Below, one piece after another: positions 1 to 12,631 of a stretch of DNA of 64,000 nucleotides (position 1 is its first letter; every line of letters starts with the position of its first letter). The notes beneath the pieces were generated by a model. That model was not told where the DNA came from. It saw only the letters and a list, made by a program, of their open reading frames with translations, and did no database searches. This DNA comes from Physcomitrium patens (Eukaryota > Streptophyta > Bryopsida > Funariales > Funariaceae), in NCBI RefSeq assembly GCF_000002425.4, contig NC_037267.1, positions 7,639,396 through 7,703,395 on the forward strand, given 5' to 3'. A program made the translations under genes and the position numbers.

Positions 1-870
1 TATCATCTTTAAATTTAATATAATACAAGATTTTATGGTGTTTTTGAATTTTTTATAAAACATATTGCTTCAAATCACTTTTTTTTCTAATCAAATATAT
101 ATAACTTCATTATTAATCTAATATTTTTTATTATTTATTATTTAAAAAATATACATATTAAGATACATTCTTTAGAACTAAATATATTCCAAAATATAAC
201 TACATAGTATCAATATTTATTTATTTATTTATATTTAAAAATATTCTATTTTTTATTATATCTAATAATAAAGAGTACTACTTTTGAGGAATTCTTCGAT
301 TTAATAATTTTGAATCATTAAATCTATAATCTCTAGATTTTTAGTTTTACAATTTTCATCTCAATAGCTGGTGTCATTATTTGTTATTATTATAAACAAG
401 TAGTAGTCTATAAGATTTGAAAAAAATTATGCAAGATTTATTCTCAAATTTTAAAAAAAACTATAGAAATGTGCATATCACTTTTTTTATAAAATTTTGG
501 TATTTGAATTAAAATATGGTTGCTAAATATTAATATTTGGTTTTCTTCTACTATTTCTCGATTTTTATAATCTAGAAAAATTAATTTAGTACTACCACAT
601 ATTTTTTTAGAATATTATTGGTTATTTTGTTGAAAAAAATAATTTTATTTTTAAAAAATTCTTTTTTGTTTCTCTAATACTTGATCCTATATGAAAATGA
701 TAATTCGAATTTATAATTTATTTAAATTAAACTTATATTAAACTAAAATAATTCTTTTATTTGAAATAATGTGTCTTTGCTTACAATGTTAATTTAATTT
801 TCTTACATTATAAAAAAATATACCATATTATTATTATAATATAAAAAAATCACTTCTTATATTGCCTATT

Positions 871-911
<41 letters not shown>

Positions 912-2790
912 AGAAAGAAATATATTTTTAATATTTGACACTACAAACTATGGATAGTAATATTTTATCCATATTTAAGCTTCAATGATACTAACTAAAT
1001 TTGTCTCTCTTCTTTCTCAGATAGAGAAAGATCTTTCTACAAAACATGTTTTATATTTTTCTAAAAATATTTTAATTTAGAAGCACCTTACATAAATTTC
1101 ATCTTCTATCTTTTGATTCTAATATCTTTATAGTATGATATTAAAATAATAGTAATTTTTAAAATATTTTAAATAATCTATATTTACATTATTTATTTGA
1201 TATAGATAGATAGAATTTATATTTTAAAGTGCTTAATTGTGTTTGATTAACCTCCTTTGGTTCTTGATTCTATGAACTCTCTCTCTTTAACAACTATGAA
1301 AATGGCATCTTTATTAAGTTAACAAACTCCACCATTTAATTGTAAGTTTTTTTTCCATATAAATATGAAAACTTTAAAATAAATTTATTTTAAAATACCA
1401 CTTTTAAAATTTCAATCTTTTGTCCTTCCTATATATAAGACTTATAGATATTAATTTATATATAAAATACATGAAAAAACATAAAAATATATTTTTAATT
1501 ATATTGGAAAAAATTAGATATTCTTTTGTTACATTTTCAATTAAATTTTTAAAATTTTGAAAATATAATTAATTAAATTTTTTATTATATATATATATAT
1601 ATATATATGGCTGTGATGTAAATAATCTTTTTTAGTTATTCAATTCAACTAATATAATTTTTGCATAAAAACGATTTTTGTAATAATAATTTTTATTATT
1701 CTTCATAGACCAATATGCTAATACTGTCTTTGTAGTGTAAACCAGAAGAATTACCTAAAAAACCATTTACTTTGAAAACAAGTTGTATTTATAATTTTTT
1801 ATGTTGAAAAGACATCTTTTCGTTCTTTTTTTAGTAATTATAATGCAGCCATTATTCTAATAGAAATAGAATCACAATTCACTACCAAATTTATATATTT
1901 CCATATTTCTTGTGTATAATTTTATGTTTTAAAAGTATTCAATGTACTGTTATTCTATGGCTGTATAAATATTATTCAATAATGTTATGCTTCCATAGTT
2001 TTTAATAAATATGAAACCTATCTAAGTTTTCGTAATAAACCTATCTAAGTTTATTACGATTGTTTAAATATGTTTTAATTTTTTCTAATTAATTTTCAAA
2101 CTATATTTTAAAATTGGCACTACGAAGTAATACAAATATATGTGTATTTATTCAGGTGTATAAAAATAAAGTTATATCTAAAATTAGAATTTATATACTA
2201 CTAATATAAAATCTTGTTATTTAGTTTGTATTAAAAGTAATTCGTAAAAACTTCATCGATATTATCATTTTAATATAAATCTAATAACAAAAAATAAGTG
2301 TTTTTATTTTTATTTTTTTATATATTTATCTAAAATCCAAATTATATTCTTTAAATATATTTATACAATATTAAGTTAAAAACTTTAACTTCTTATAATT
2401 TTTAAAACTTATTTTTTTCTTTCACATTTAGAATATTAAATTTGAAGCATAAAAACTTATAATTAAATTAATAGATATAGTTTTTAAAAATCAATTAGAG
2501 CTAATGGATAGAGTAAAATTTAAAATATCTTAAAAAAAATTATAGATTTTAATTATTGTATCTTTAAACTATTAATTCCATTTTACATAAGAAAATTATA
2601 TATTTGTTTTCAAGGTCTTTGTATATGTGTTTTTTGCAAATACAATATATGTACTAAATTTACAAAATCTATTAATTATTTTCACTAGTTCAAACATCTA
2701 TGTAAATAAATAGTATATAATTATGTAATATATCTCTTCTTAGGTTTTTTTACCTGATTAAGTTTATATTTTAATGAAAATAATTTAATT
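1..2790. other. AT-rich intergenic DNA, no gene seen
   Basis: Very AT-rich sequence with no open frame resembling a protein on either strand and no RNA gene that I recognise. It contains (TA)n runs at about 879-909 and 1586-1608 and many short A/T homopolymers. Probably old decayed repeat DNA, but nothing in it is similar enough to the elements further right to be assigned. Confidence 0.7.
879..909. repeat. (TA)n microsatellite
   Basis: Uninterrupted TA dinucleotide run of about 15 units. A second run of about 11 units lies at 1586-1608. Confidence 0.95.
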
Positions 2791-3083
2791 TAATACTTGA
2801 TATATATTTATTATAAAACATCTATGAGACCTATTGAACTTCAAATTTATTTGACAATCATATTTTTGTTAAAGAACCATTTATGCAATTTGCATAAAAG
2901 ACTAAATAATTTTGTTATCCTAAAACAGTGAATATTTTTTCTCTTATTTAATAGAACTTCAAAAATATTTTGTTGTACAAAAAAAATTCTTGCTGTTATA
3001 AAAAATAAAAATATGATTTTCAAATAAATTTGAAGTTCAATAGGTCTCATAGATGTTTTATAATAAATATATATCAAGTATTA
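2791..3083. mobile_element. MITE-like or foldback hairpin element
   Basis: The first 63 bases (2791-2853) are a perfect reverse complement of the last 63 (3021-3083). With two mismatches the pairing continues inward to about 2870/3004, so the arms are close to 80 bp around a loop of about 135 bp. The loop contains a shorter palindrome around ttatgcaatttgcataa. No protein is coded. Near-perfect arms in otherwise decayed DNA mean the element is young. A MITE is the simplest reading, but I see no convincing target duplication beyond a possible TA. A small-RNA precursor hairpin is the alternative. Confidence 0.75.
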
Positions 3084-3378
3084 TAAATATATAAATGTAT
3101 AAAAATAAATTACATATTTAATAAATATTTTACATGAAATCTAAAACTATAACCTATTATTGTGACATTGAAATTTACAACCAAAAAAGAATGCATATTT
3201 CGACCTACTAATAAAAGGGGAGTTGTTAAAGGCCCCACCCACATTTTGTTAACACCACACCCCTCCCCCCACCATCTCATGATTAATTCAGTCTATCCCC
3301 ATCTCCGTTCTCATCAGAGACCCCAGTTCCCAATTCCCAATCCCCGGTTCTCAACCCTGGTCCTTCAAATCTATCTTG

Positions 3379-3838
3379 TTGAAGAACCCCGGAGACACTT
3401 ATAAGGCTAACTCTGCGACCGTAACGACTGCCAACGTGTTCAACTTCCTGATCTCAACACCTTCAGCATTTCCGCGGTGCGAATCGACTTCGCAGCAGGC
3501 GGCAACAACCCATCCCATGTCCACCCTACAGTTACGGAGATTCTGTATGTGCTGCAGGGGAGCCTATATGTGGGTTGGAGAGTACTAATAACACTTTGTT
3601 CGCCACCACCCTCGTGATGGGAGACTTGTACGTGTTCCCGCGGGGCCTGGTGCATTTCTAGCTCAATGTGGGGATCGGCAACGCAGCTGCGTTTGCAGCC
3701 CAGAGCAGTCAGAACCCAGGAATGCAGCAGATAGCGCCGGCATTGTTCGGAACCGACATCCACGATAGGGTGCTGCAGAAGGGCTTCAAAATCAACGCCA
3801 GAACCGTGAACGCGATCGAGGCCCTATTCGCCCCGTAA
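3379..3838 (+). pseudogene. Germin-like protein pseudogene (cupin), truncated at the 5' end
   Basis: Three reading frames together give a germin-like protein. Frame 1 from 3379 gives [21 protein letters not shown] second frame from about 3453 gives [16 protein letters not shown] and germin box 1, HVHPTVTE followed by six residues and G, with the metal ligands His, His and Glu. After another shift near 3580 the third frame gives box 2, GDLYVFPRGLVHF, and the usual C-terminus ALFG...VLQKGF up to TAA at 3836-3838. The breaks are two single-base frameshifts (about 3447 and 3580) and a TAG at 3659-3661 where box 2 normally has Gln (CAG to TAG). The signal peptide is missing: upstream sequence is already the inverted-repeat arm. 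Germin-like proteins are secreted Mn-binding cell-wall cupins; this copy cannot make one. Confidence 0.88.
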
Positions 3839-4671
3839 GTGGCAACACTACCATGCTTGACAAGGCGCTGCCATGCTAAACTATGAAAATGTGCAATGCG
3901 ATGGAAATGGGCTCATCCCCGGGAGTGAGAGTCAGCCAGCGAGGGCCCGGGGTCTAGTAACTGTTTTTTTCACTAGTTAGCATTTGTGTCGGCTTCGTGG
4001 GCATCTTTCAGCTTATTGCAGTAGCCACTCTAAAATGTTCAAATGTGCGTAGGTGTAGACTAAGGTGGAAAATGACACAGTTGTCGGATGGGCCCATGAC
4101 TTAACCTCACTTTCGCTGGGAAAGTGAAAGAAACATTAGACTTTTGAAAGGTGCACTTCTCGACCTTGATTTCATTCTGAAGTACATGCATGAGCTACGT
4201 ATTACAGTCGGCGGCGGTCTATTGAACTTGCCCAACTTGAGTCAAAATCACCACACATGTTTGGATTCCTCTTGTTGTTCGAGTAGGACCTGATGGCTTC
4301 ACATGTTGGGCACCCTTGCACAACCCACAGTTCGCTTGGTGCTTTTCTCATCGGTAGACTGCATGTCGTAACCTACATTATTGAACCTTGCTTTCGAGAA
4401 TGTGGATGAATCTACTTGGAGACATTGAAGTGAAATGAATCTAGAGAGTTTCGCTCATGTTTCATTTTGTACATGCTTTTGTGCCAGTGCATCATTGGGT
4501 GATGTAGAATGTGTAAAGGTCACCATTCATTGAACCCTCACACCTCTAAGATAGAATCAGTATGTTTGTTCTCTGCATATTTTGCCGGAGAAGATGAGTT
4601 TGACTCAGTGAGTTGTTTTCATAACGTAAATGAAATCATGGTTGGTATGAATGTGCACATTAGCCTTTTCT

Positions 4672-4870
4672 ATAAAATGGGAATGGGAACATGTGTTGAG
4701 AAAGGGGACATGGGTTTAGGATGGGAGACGAGGAACAAGGGGGTCAAGATGGGGGACATGGCTTGAAAACAAGGGAGGAAGGCTGGAGATTGGGAATGGG
4801 GGACAAGGGGTTGGGGATTGGGGACTAGGAATGGGGGACATGGAATGGAGAACAAGGGATTGGGAATGGG
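4672..4870 (+). repeat. G-rich minisatellite with G-quadruplex potential
   Basis: Imperfect tandem GGGGAYTGGGAAT/GGGGACA-type units in the right arm of the inverted repeat. The stretch near 4798-4830 has four runs of at least four G separated by loops of 2-4 nt, which fits the usual G4 pattern. The left arm has a shorter C-rich counterpart at about 3325-3360. Confidence 0.75.
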
Positions 4871-5010
4871 GATGTGGAATAGACTGAATTAATAATGAGA
4901 TAGCAAAAGAGGTGTGACATTAACAAAATGAGAGTGTGGTTTTAACAACTTCTTATAAAAATTGTATGCTAATAGCATTCTTTGCTAAAATGAAGTAATA
5001 ATGTTACACT

Positions 5011-5703
5011 TTAATTCTTTAATTGTTATGATATTATCAATATTTATTATTATTATATAAGCAACTAGTTTTTAATAAGTAACAAAGATACTACCAAACT
5101 AAACATTATCATTAGAATATCTTACTACAAGCTTTTTGTTGTGGTGATAAGATATAAATTACAATTTTAGATATTAGTATATCATTTTTTTTAATAAACA
5201 AAAAAAATTCCTGATTTAAATGAAGTCTACATTACAAATCAAATAAATTAGAATTGTGCGAAATTTAAAATATTTTAGCTCTTATTAGGTTATTGTTTTA
5301 AAATTTAAAGGGTTAATCAAAAAGAATTGATTTTAGTAAAATGTGAGTAATTCATTTATAGAAAATGTAAGTAACAAGATTCAAGTTTAGTATATATATA
5401 TATATATATATATATATAGCAACATGATAGAATTTTAATATGAAAACTATTACAATAAAATAATTAATATTAAGAGAAAAAAATATATTTATAATCTAGT
5501 ATAAAGTTACAAGACACAATGTTTCTAACTTAAATCACAAAGATTCATGATTTAGACTACAACAATAAATACATCAATATTAGAAAGAAAAGAAATTATA
5601 TTTACAAAAATTAAACAATCAAATAAAAACCAAATATAAAAATTAAATATAATTTTATTTTATAAATAATTTTATACTTTTGTCTTTATGCAATTCATAA
5701 AAT

Positions 5704-5737
<34 letters not shown>

Positions 5738-6844
5738 CCAAATTATTATTTTAGAACCAATATTTTTAGTGCATTTATGAATAATAATATTTAATTTTAA
5801 TATAAATAATACTTTCAAAAAAATATACTTAATGCTTATACAAGTTATTTATTAACAACCATAAGCATTAAAAGTTGTGTTAATAAATATTATATTAGAT
5901 ATTGTTTTTAACTTTATTTAATGTTTTTTAAATTTAGTGATTAATTTTTATGCTAAGTATCAATTAAAAAACTCTACTACTAATAGATGTTTGAAAGAAT
6001 AGATCCACACTTAAAATATAAAAAAAAATTGTTCTAAAATCTTTATTTCTATTTTTAATTTTTTTTTTTTTAATTTAGTAAATTTGGTAATTTAACGCCT
6101 TAACATTTTTTTAATTGATTATATTATAATAGGTGATTTAATAAAATAATATGATTTAAAATAAAACTATTTATTTTAATGTTTTAAAGATACATTTTAG
6201 AAGAAGATTATGAACATGCTACCAAAATATTAATCTTATAAATGTATATTGTAGTATAAGATAGATCACATTTTTTTATTTGGTCGTACTTAAAATTCAC
6301 TTCAATTAAAGATTTATAGAATAAAAAAGTAACAATAACATTCTATTTTCTTTCAAATTACTTATCAAACTAATATTTTTGTTCATACAAAAATTAAGTT
6401 CTATGCATGTATGTTGATTATATTAGATTTAACAAAGTATCTAAAAATACTATATTTATTATTTATTTAGGATTAAAAACTCAACTTAACTATTTAAAAA
6501 CATAATTAATGTAATATCTCAAACTTAGTATCAATTAAGATGAAAGAAAATTAAAAAATAGTTATTTCTACAAGATGTGGCCATTCTAAATAAAATTCAA
6601 CTTTTATGGTCTAATTACTATAAAAAAATGCATATATAAATATATAAATAAATATATATAGTCACCTCATTTAACATCTTATTTAAAAATTTGAATGATT
6701 AATCAAATAATGATATGTACTAATTTTGTAAAAACTTATGTACAAAGACATTATGTCAAATTAATGAATAATATATTCTATAATTTTTATAATCAGTTTA
6801 TCAGATATATTTTGTTTGGTTTTAGAGACAAATAAAGTCATTAT

Positions 6845-6881
<37 letters not shown>

Positions 6882-7300
6882 AGTAAAATTGGTATTTGTT
6901 TTAATAATTAGTGAAAGTATTCAAAAAATTCTACATGTTTTATTTTTTATTTTTGGGAATTCCGTATTTTTATTTCTGATATTATGCATTAATATTGCAC
7001 CAATTTCGAAATAATTCTTTGTATATATTTAGTAGAATTCTGAAAAATGCACAATAATTTGAATATCTTTTAGTTTAAAATAAAAACATGTATTTTTGCA
7101 AATCTTTTGGCAAAGTAGCTGCCATATTATTAATGTGCTATTTTCAATCCGACCATTATTTTTATTGCTTTTTGAACAATTTTCTATGTTGGAACTTCTT
7201 CTAAATAACGAACTTTTGACAATGTAAGTAATTCCTTTTTTCATAATATTCCGAGTATCATGTGTCAATTACTTGGTGGCAACTTTATAATTCAATCGAA
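5011..7300. other. AT-rich intergenic DNA with long poly-T and poly-A tracts
   Basis: No gene or recognisable transposon domain on either strand. It contains a (TA)n run at about 5391-5418, a 31-base poly-T at 5707-5737 and a 31-base poly-A at 6849-6879. Confidence 0.7.
5707..5737. repeat. poly-T tract, 31 bases
   Basis: Uninterrupted T run. A poly-A of equal length lies 1.1 kb to the right (6849-6879), but the sequences inside the pair do not match each other. Confidence 0.95.
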
Positions 7301-9581
7301 ATTACAAATGATAAAGATTCAAAATCAGAAACTCCTTCAATGACAACTATGTCCAATCTCAGTTATTCCTGAGATGTGCCAAGCGCATTCCATATAGTCG
7401 TTTCCGTAGATATTTAAAAGTGCTTCCAGAAAATGCCTATGAATCATACTATATTAGAGATCTATTTATTTATTATTTTTTAAAGCTATACATTTGTAAA
7501 ACGGCATTGTCAAATCAAAGAGTAGCCATAAATCTCAATCAAAAAACTCTATGAAAACAATACTCAAGTAGTCAGAAAAATCGGTCAACTTGTTTTGCAA
7601 AGCTGCAAAAAACTCATCCTGTTGCGTGACTTCTAGCATGCCAAGTTTGACAATACTATTTGAAAGATGTGTTCTCATGTGATAAATAATTGGCATTTAC
7701 ACTCTCCTTTTAGGCAGAAGAATCATTCAGCAAAGAAACCTCTTTCACGTTCCTCCGGTTGGTTTCATGTCCACGATCAAACCCAATTTACAGAGATGAA
7801 ATTTTAACAGAAACACTGCGCCCTTGAAAGGACATGTAAAATAGAAATGGAAATTTAAAGAAACAACCAACCAACCAACAAACCAACTCTTTCGTATGGA
7901 AAATGCGAACATTCCAATCCATGTCAATTGCATGCAAGTTGTCGTTTCGAAACTATCTTTGGTCTGCACTCCATGCCAAGATCAAACTTTCGTGAGGATA
8001 TGAACTGTGTTTCTCTGTTGCAGGGTCAGAGACCAACCCTCCTGACTCTTAACACAATCAGTCCCCATTCCAGATGTTCGTTGGTAGCAATCTCGTGGTT
8101 GCAAATTGTTTGAATCTGAAACAATGTACCAAATCCAAAATGATATCCGACCCTGAATCCTACATCGGATGCCGAAGACTCATCTGCTACTGAATCGGCA
8201 GCCAATGTCAAAGTACCCACAAGGATAAGTTCGTAACCTCATCCTTAAGAATCCGCCACCATCCGCTGTGTGCTAGTCCAAACTGACACATGCGTCAGGA
8301 CGCTATCTAAATGTTATACTCAACGAGTCTACAGATCGAGCAGCAAAGCATTGCCAACACTAGTATGTAGAAGAGTTGCAGCATCATTCACAGAGATCCG
8401 ACCGAACACACTTAGCAAGCGCTCACAAGCTGGGCTCGTGTGCGTTTCAGTAGGATACTAAATTCAACGTCTTCAGCTATCAGCACGCTGCAGAGCTCTG
8501 CTATGGCACATGGTAGCCCCGTTAGCAGAACATGCTGCAACGCTTGAAAAGAGCGGTGCATAGCATTACTATTACACAATGATAAGGTGCTTTTTTACAT
8601 CACAGGCGAAGAGATTGGGTACCTGTCGCCGCTTCTTCGTTGTCTGCGCTAGGACCATGCCTCCTCACACTGACCCCACCACTGACATAAATGCATGCTA
8701 CTCTCTATCCCTCTCCATGCGTGTTGCAACGTAACCGTCGAGGTATCATTCAAGAATTCGCGACAGCTGCCTTCACAACTGGGGGACGAGATTTCTAATA
8801 TGCTCGTACTTCCACTTCCACCACCACCACCGTGGGGCGGCTCCTAGTATGTGATAAACTACCGCCACCGACGTGCAATTGATCATGTCACCTCTGATAG
8901 GCGTCTTCGGAGAAATTCTTTACTGGAGATCCCGAGAGCCACCTAACTTTCCTCTTCCAAAATGAATGGGCAGGATCCGTCGTCCACATTAGCCAGTGGG
9001 TCATAAAATGGCGATTCCGGGTCGGTGCATCCAGGCACAATATCCAAATCACACCGATCTCCCTGAACAAGGTCAACAGGCACATGAAGCGAGTTACGCA
9101 AGCGTTGAAATAAACACTACATACAAGAAACTGACAACATCGGGGCACCAAAATCGTGCAGTCTGCAATCCAACCTAAGTAACACTTCTCAAATAGAAAT
9201 GGGCGGTGATCGAATACCCCTTCTTGAATCATTCCTGCTGGGAAAACGCAGCGATCTTGAACATAGACAGAGTCCGGAAAGATTGCATTTTCGCACGCTC
9301 CTTCGTGTGCAAGCTCCTTTGCAAGCCCCTACACATTCAAATAGATCCACAGATCAAACGCAGACATTGATCCCACTTCCATGTACACAGTCGAGCATAA
9401 CCTCCACTATTTCATGATGAACATGGCCGAACACTTCCCTTGCACTTAAACAATCTGTCGAAGACCAGGCTTGTATTTCAAGTTGTATTTTCTGGATGGG
9501 CAAACATTGCAAGTGATTCAAGCTACATTGCTCTGTAGGACAATTCACTTTTTCTCAGGTACCTTCCAGTCAAGCACATCT
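7301..9581. other. Intergenic DNA of ordinary composition, no gene recognised
   Basis: Base composition rises to about 45 percent GC. It lies downstream of the minus-strand gene at 9582-11744 and may hold its 3' untranslated region. Short open frames occur on both strands (up to about 114 codons at 8888-9232, minus) but none shows a recognisable motif or a consistent splice pattern. I see no tRNA or other RNA gene. Confidence 0.55.
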
Positions 9582-11744
9582 CTATGAGTTTACCTCGTCA
9601 AAGTAGCTCTGAGGCAAGCCTTTCAACTTCTGAGGTACTTCCATGACCAACTTGTAAGGACCATCCCAGTTCTTCCCGTCAGTGAAAGAAAACTCCAAAG
9701 TCAATGCTGTGTGACATAAAAAGACTAGTGTCAGTAAATGCCGCAAATGTAACTACCTAAGATGTCAGGATATGTGTCCTCGTGAAAAGGTCACATTTAT
9801 CATTTCGTTTGACATCCGCAACATAGGCATGATCTGAATTCTGTGCAAAAACAAGGAAAAATCCTCAAGGTCATAACTGTCCACTTTGAAGGAATAAACA
9901 GATGAAATAGTACACTAATGTAGTTTCACAAAACCGTAACATCTATTCAATGAGGCCTTAAGCAGTCCCCGATGCAAGATACGAAGTGTATTTCCAGGGG
10001 CTTACCGTGTAAGGGCACGTTTATTTTGATGGCATATATGGTCTCGCATAGACTTCCACGTTCCTTCTTCGCCATGATACGCGGCTCACCACCACACATA
10101 ATAGGTTGATTAAAACCCCCTGCATCAACACCAAACTTGATCAGAGCCTCTGTGGCACCTGAATGCAAAGGTGCAGAACAAAACATACAAAAGGGAAACA
10201 AAGTTTGATATTGGTGTACCATTGAACCCGATTCCATATTCAGTGTTAGGTGTCAGCTCGCTAGCAGACGGATTAAAGTAGATAGTCAGCAGTTGTCCCT
10301 GCCACAAATAAATTACATTAAACATCATCGTGATATGTCCTCGATCCAAACATACCAGACCTATACAAAAGTTTTTGACATCAAATAGATAAAAGCGACT
10401 AACATCCATGCAATTAAAGCAATAGTAAGATGTTGCGATGCTTACAGAAGTTGGTGGTAGGCCATTGCTGGTTTCCCAGTAAACGGTAGCTAGCCCCATC
10501 TCAAAGTCTGCCCAAGTTGGTAAGCTGTATCTGTAACAGACGGTCAAGATAAACCTCAGTTCCTGATCATACTATTCAACCTGATGATACATCCAACTCT
10601 TATGCATGTGTAGCAGGAATGTGATCATATGCTGGTAACAAGTGCATCGAGAGGGCAACGTTTGCGGGGAGAGTTACAACAGATGTCTCATATCAGCGAG
10701 GTAATTTTCAGGTACGCAATGATTATTGGTACACTTAAGTTTTGAACTTACTGCTTCACGCCAGTGCTATTTACTACAGCTGTTGCAGTAGCCTTTCCCG
10801 CCAAAACTTTCGAGTTTTGAGACCTCACAACTTTCCCTTCAGCTGCTAATTGCAATCCATAAAAACGTGACACTGCACCACCGTCGGAGAAATCAATCAT
10901 CAAATCCACAAAAACCATATCAGCTGGAACATCATTCTCACACATGATGATTGCACTTGATCGCAATGAGCCTCTTCAGTTACCACTCTAGAATGTGACT
11001 TTTGAGCTGTGCACTAGTTCTCACACGATGGCAAGGGCAATATTTGATCCTACAATTCGAAATAGCCTCACTTTGTTTATTCGGACAGATCACATCGGTG
11101 TCACAGATGTATTAGATGGGTTTGACAGAAATCATCGGCATCAGAAATCAGAGCTTCCTTGTCTCTTTACTACCAAGGAGATACCCAGCGATACAACACC
11201 GTAAAAACCACACACAGCATATCAGAAACCGCCACTAGCTACATTCAAACTCTTGACCCTTCATTTTGCCAAACACAGTTCGACAGTCTGCCTTCACCCC
11301 AAACAGCCTTCACACAATTATATCCCAAAGCAAGGACGACTACCAACCATACCAACCATTTCTATCCTTTCCAGACCCACTACCGAAGTTCACCAACTCA
11401 AGACTTCGCGAAAAAGCAAAATTCCCAAGAATTCCCACATCAAAAATCCCCGCCATCACAAATCCTGACACACGACCCATCTCCACACTGAGCACAAACA
11501 CCACTAGACCGATGAGCCACATATCATCATCTCATCCACTAGCACAGCAAATCCAAGAGGGACCCAAGTGCTCCAAAGCAAAACCACTGCCACTAAACCA
11601 AGCAGAGTTCCAGGATATACCAAGACTGGACGCAACCGACGCCTTAGTCGCCCGTCGGCGGATCCCAGCAGCCTCATGGCTCGACGATGCCGCGCTGCAA
11701 CAAGCTGCAGCGCCCGAGCCATTGATGTAGACGAGAGTGGCCAT
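9582..11744 (-). CDS. Conserved-looking plant protein, probably plastid-targeted; function unknown
   Basis: Exons on the minus strand: about 11744-11535 (ATG at 11744), about 10955-10752, 10530-10446, 10298-10220, 10158-10006 and 9706-9582 (stop TAG at 9582-9584). The last five join in frame through consensus GT/AG sites: CA|gtaag to ag|A, TCT|gtaag to cag|GGA, G|gtac to cag|GT, and G|gtaag to cag|CA. Sense in every exon, e.g. FVDLMIDFSDGGAVSRFYG, YSLPTWADFEMG, GQLLTIYFNPSASELTPNT, GFNQPIMCGGEPRIMAKK, TLEFSFTDGKNWDGPYKLVM, marks it as a real gene of about 280 aa. The N-terminus MATLVYINGSGAAACCSAAS is rich in Ala and Ser and poor in acidic residues, like a chloroplast transit peptide. I do not recognise the family, see no catalytic motif and give no function. 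The junction between exons 1 and 2 is not resolved; the possible donor A|GTGG and acceptor are both weak. Confidence 0.75.
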
Positions 11745-12591
11745 AGTCACCCCTGCTGCTGCTCCTACTCCTGCACCTGCGTGAGATTGGTGAGCCTTTG
11801 CCTCTGTGTGGGAACAGGAGGGAGAGCTAGGAGTGGAGAGGCGAGACAAGGTAGGAGGCGAGAAGCAATGGAGCGATGGAGGGAGTGAGAGAGAAGGGCA
11901 GTGAGTGTCGTGTGGACACGATCCACTTGGATAACGCCCCTTCTTTCCCTGGGCATCGCCCCTTTCCTTCTGCCGCGTACCCTTCGCAGGGCGTTGGCGT
12001 CGGCGTTAGCGTCGCCTTTGGATTTTGATTCTGCATTCGCTTTTTAGCTTTTGCTGCTCCGTTGAACCTCGTCACACTTCACAACGGTGCCCTATTCCTG
12101 GCTTTGGCCGCGACCCCACCTTCATGCCTCGCCATTTCAGAGGCACAATTTCATTAATGTGGCACACTGATTGCAATGTGAAGCTTTTTAGGAATGCACA
12201 TGTAAATATAAGGAAAAAAAAAAAAAAAAAAAAAAAAGGTTTACTGTTAGATTTAGTTTCATCTAGCGTTATATATTGTTTCTGTAATCTTCTTGTGTTA
12301 ATCAATCCTGACCTTTAACAAAATGTCTGTATATATGTATGTATGTATACATACATATTCATACATACATATTTATGTGATAACTGTCTTTTTCTTCAAA
12401 TAATATAAATGTATTATCAATTCACATTCATAAAAAATATTAAATTGATAAAATTTAATAACAAGTAAAATGTTCACATACTACTCTAATCTTTTATTTA
12501 TGTGCTTCATTATAGATTTTTCTTTTTATTATTTCTATTATTTCTATCAGATTGATATTTTTATTCCTTTTTTTAACAGTGTGTTTTTTTG

Positions 12592-12631
<40 letters not shown>

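Larger units (their letters stand above)
3150..5010. mobile_element. Inverted-repeat unit carrying a germin-like gene fragment (Pack-MULE-like candidate)
   Basis: About 180 bp at 3178-3362 matches the reverse complement of about 4750-5000. Both arms contain, in the same order, a gaatgc motif, gttgttaaa, cattttgttaa, attaattcagtct and a cccaatcccc-type tract. The arms are diverged (roughly 70-75 percent by eye), and the right arm has an expanded GGGGAYTGGGAAT-type tract. Between them lie germin-like exon sequence and what looks like its 3' untranslated region. A host gene fragment between long terminal inverted repeats is the structure of a Pack-MULE. The outer ends, and therefore the target duplication, could not be fixed. 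The alternative is an inverted duplication by another route. Confidence 0.5.

Noticed and set aside
2847-3077. 76-codon minus-strand ORF
   Set aside because: It lies inside the hairpin element and is explained by it.
5707-6879. Element bounded by poly-T and poly-A of equal length
   Set aside because: The sequences next to the two tracts do not match as inverted repeats and no coding or target duplication was found.
8888-9232. 114-codon minus-strand ORF as a gene
   Set aside because: No recognisable motif, no clear splice context, and an overlapping plus-strand ORF of similar quality; looks like chance in GC-balanced DNA.
11159-11730. Plus-strand ORFs rich in Pro, Ser and Thr
   Set aside because: They lie opposite the first intron and first exon of the minus-strand gene and mirror its composition; no start context or homology.
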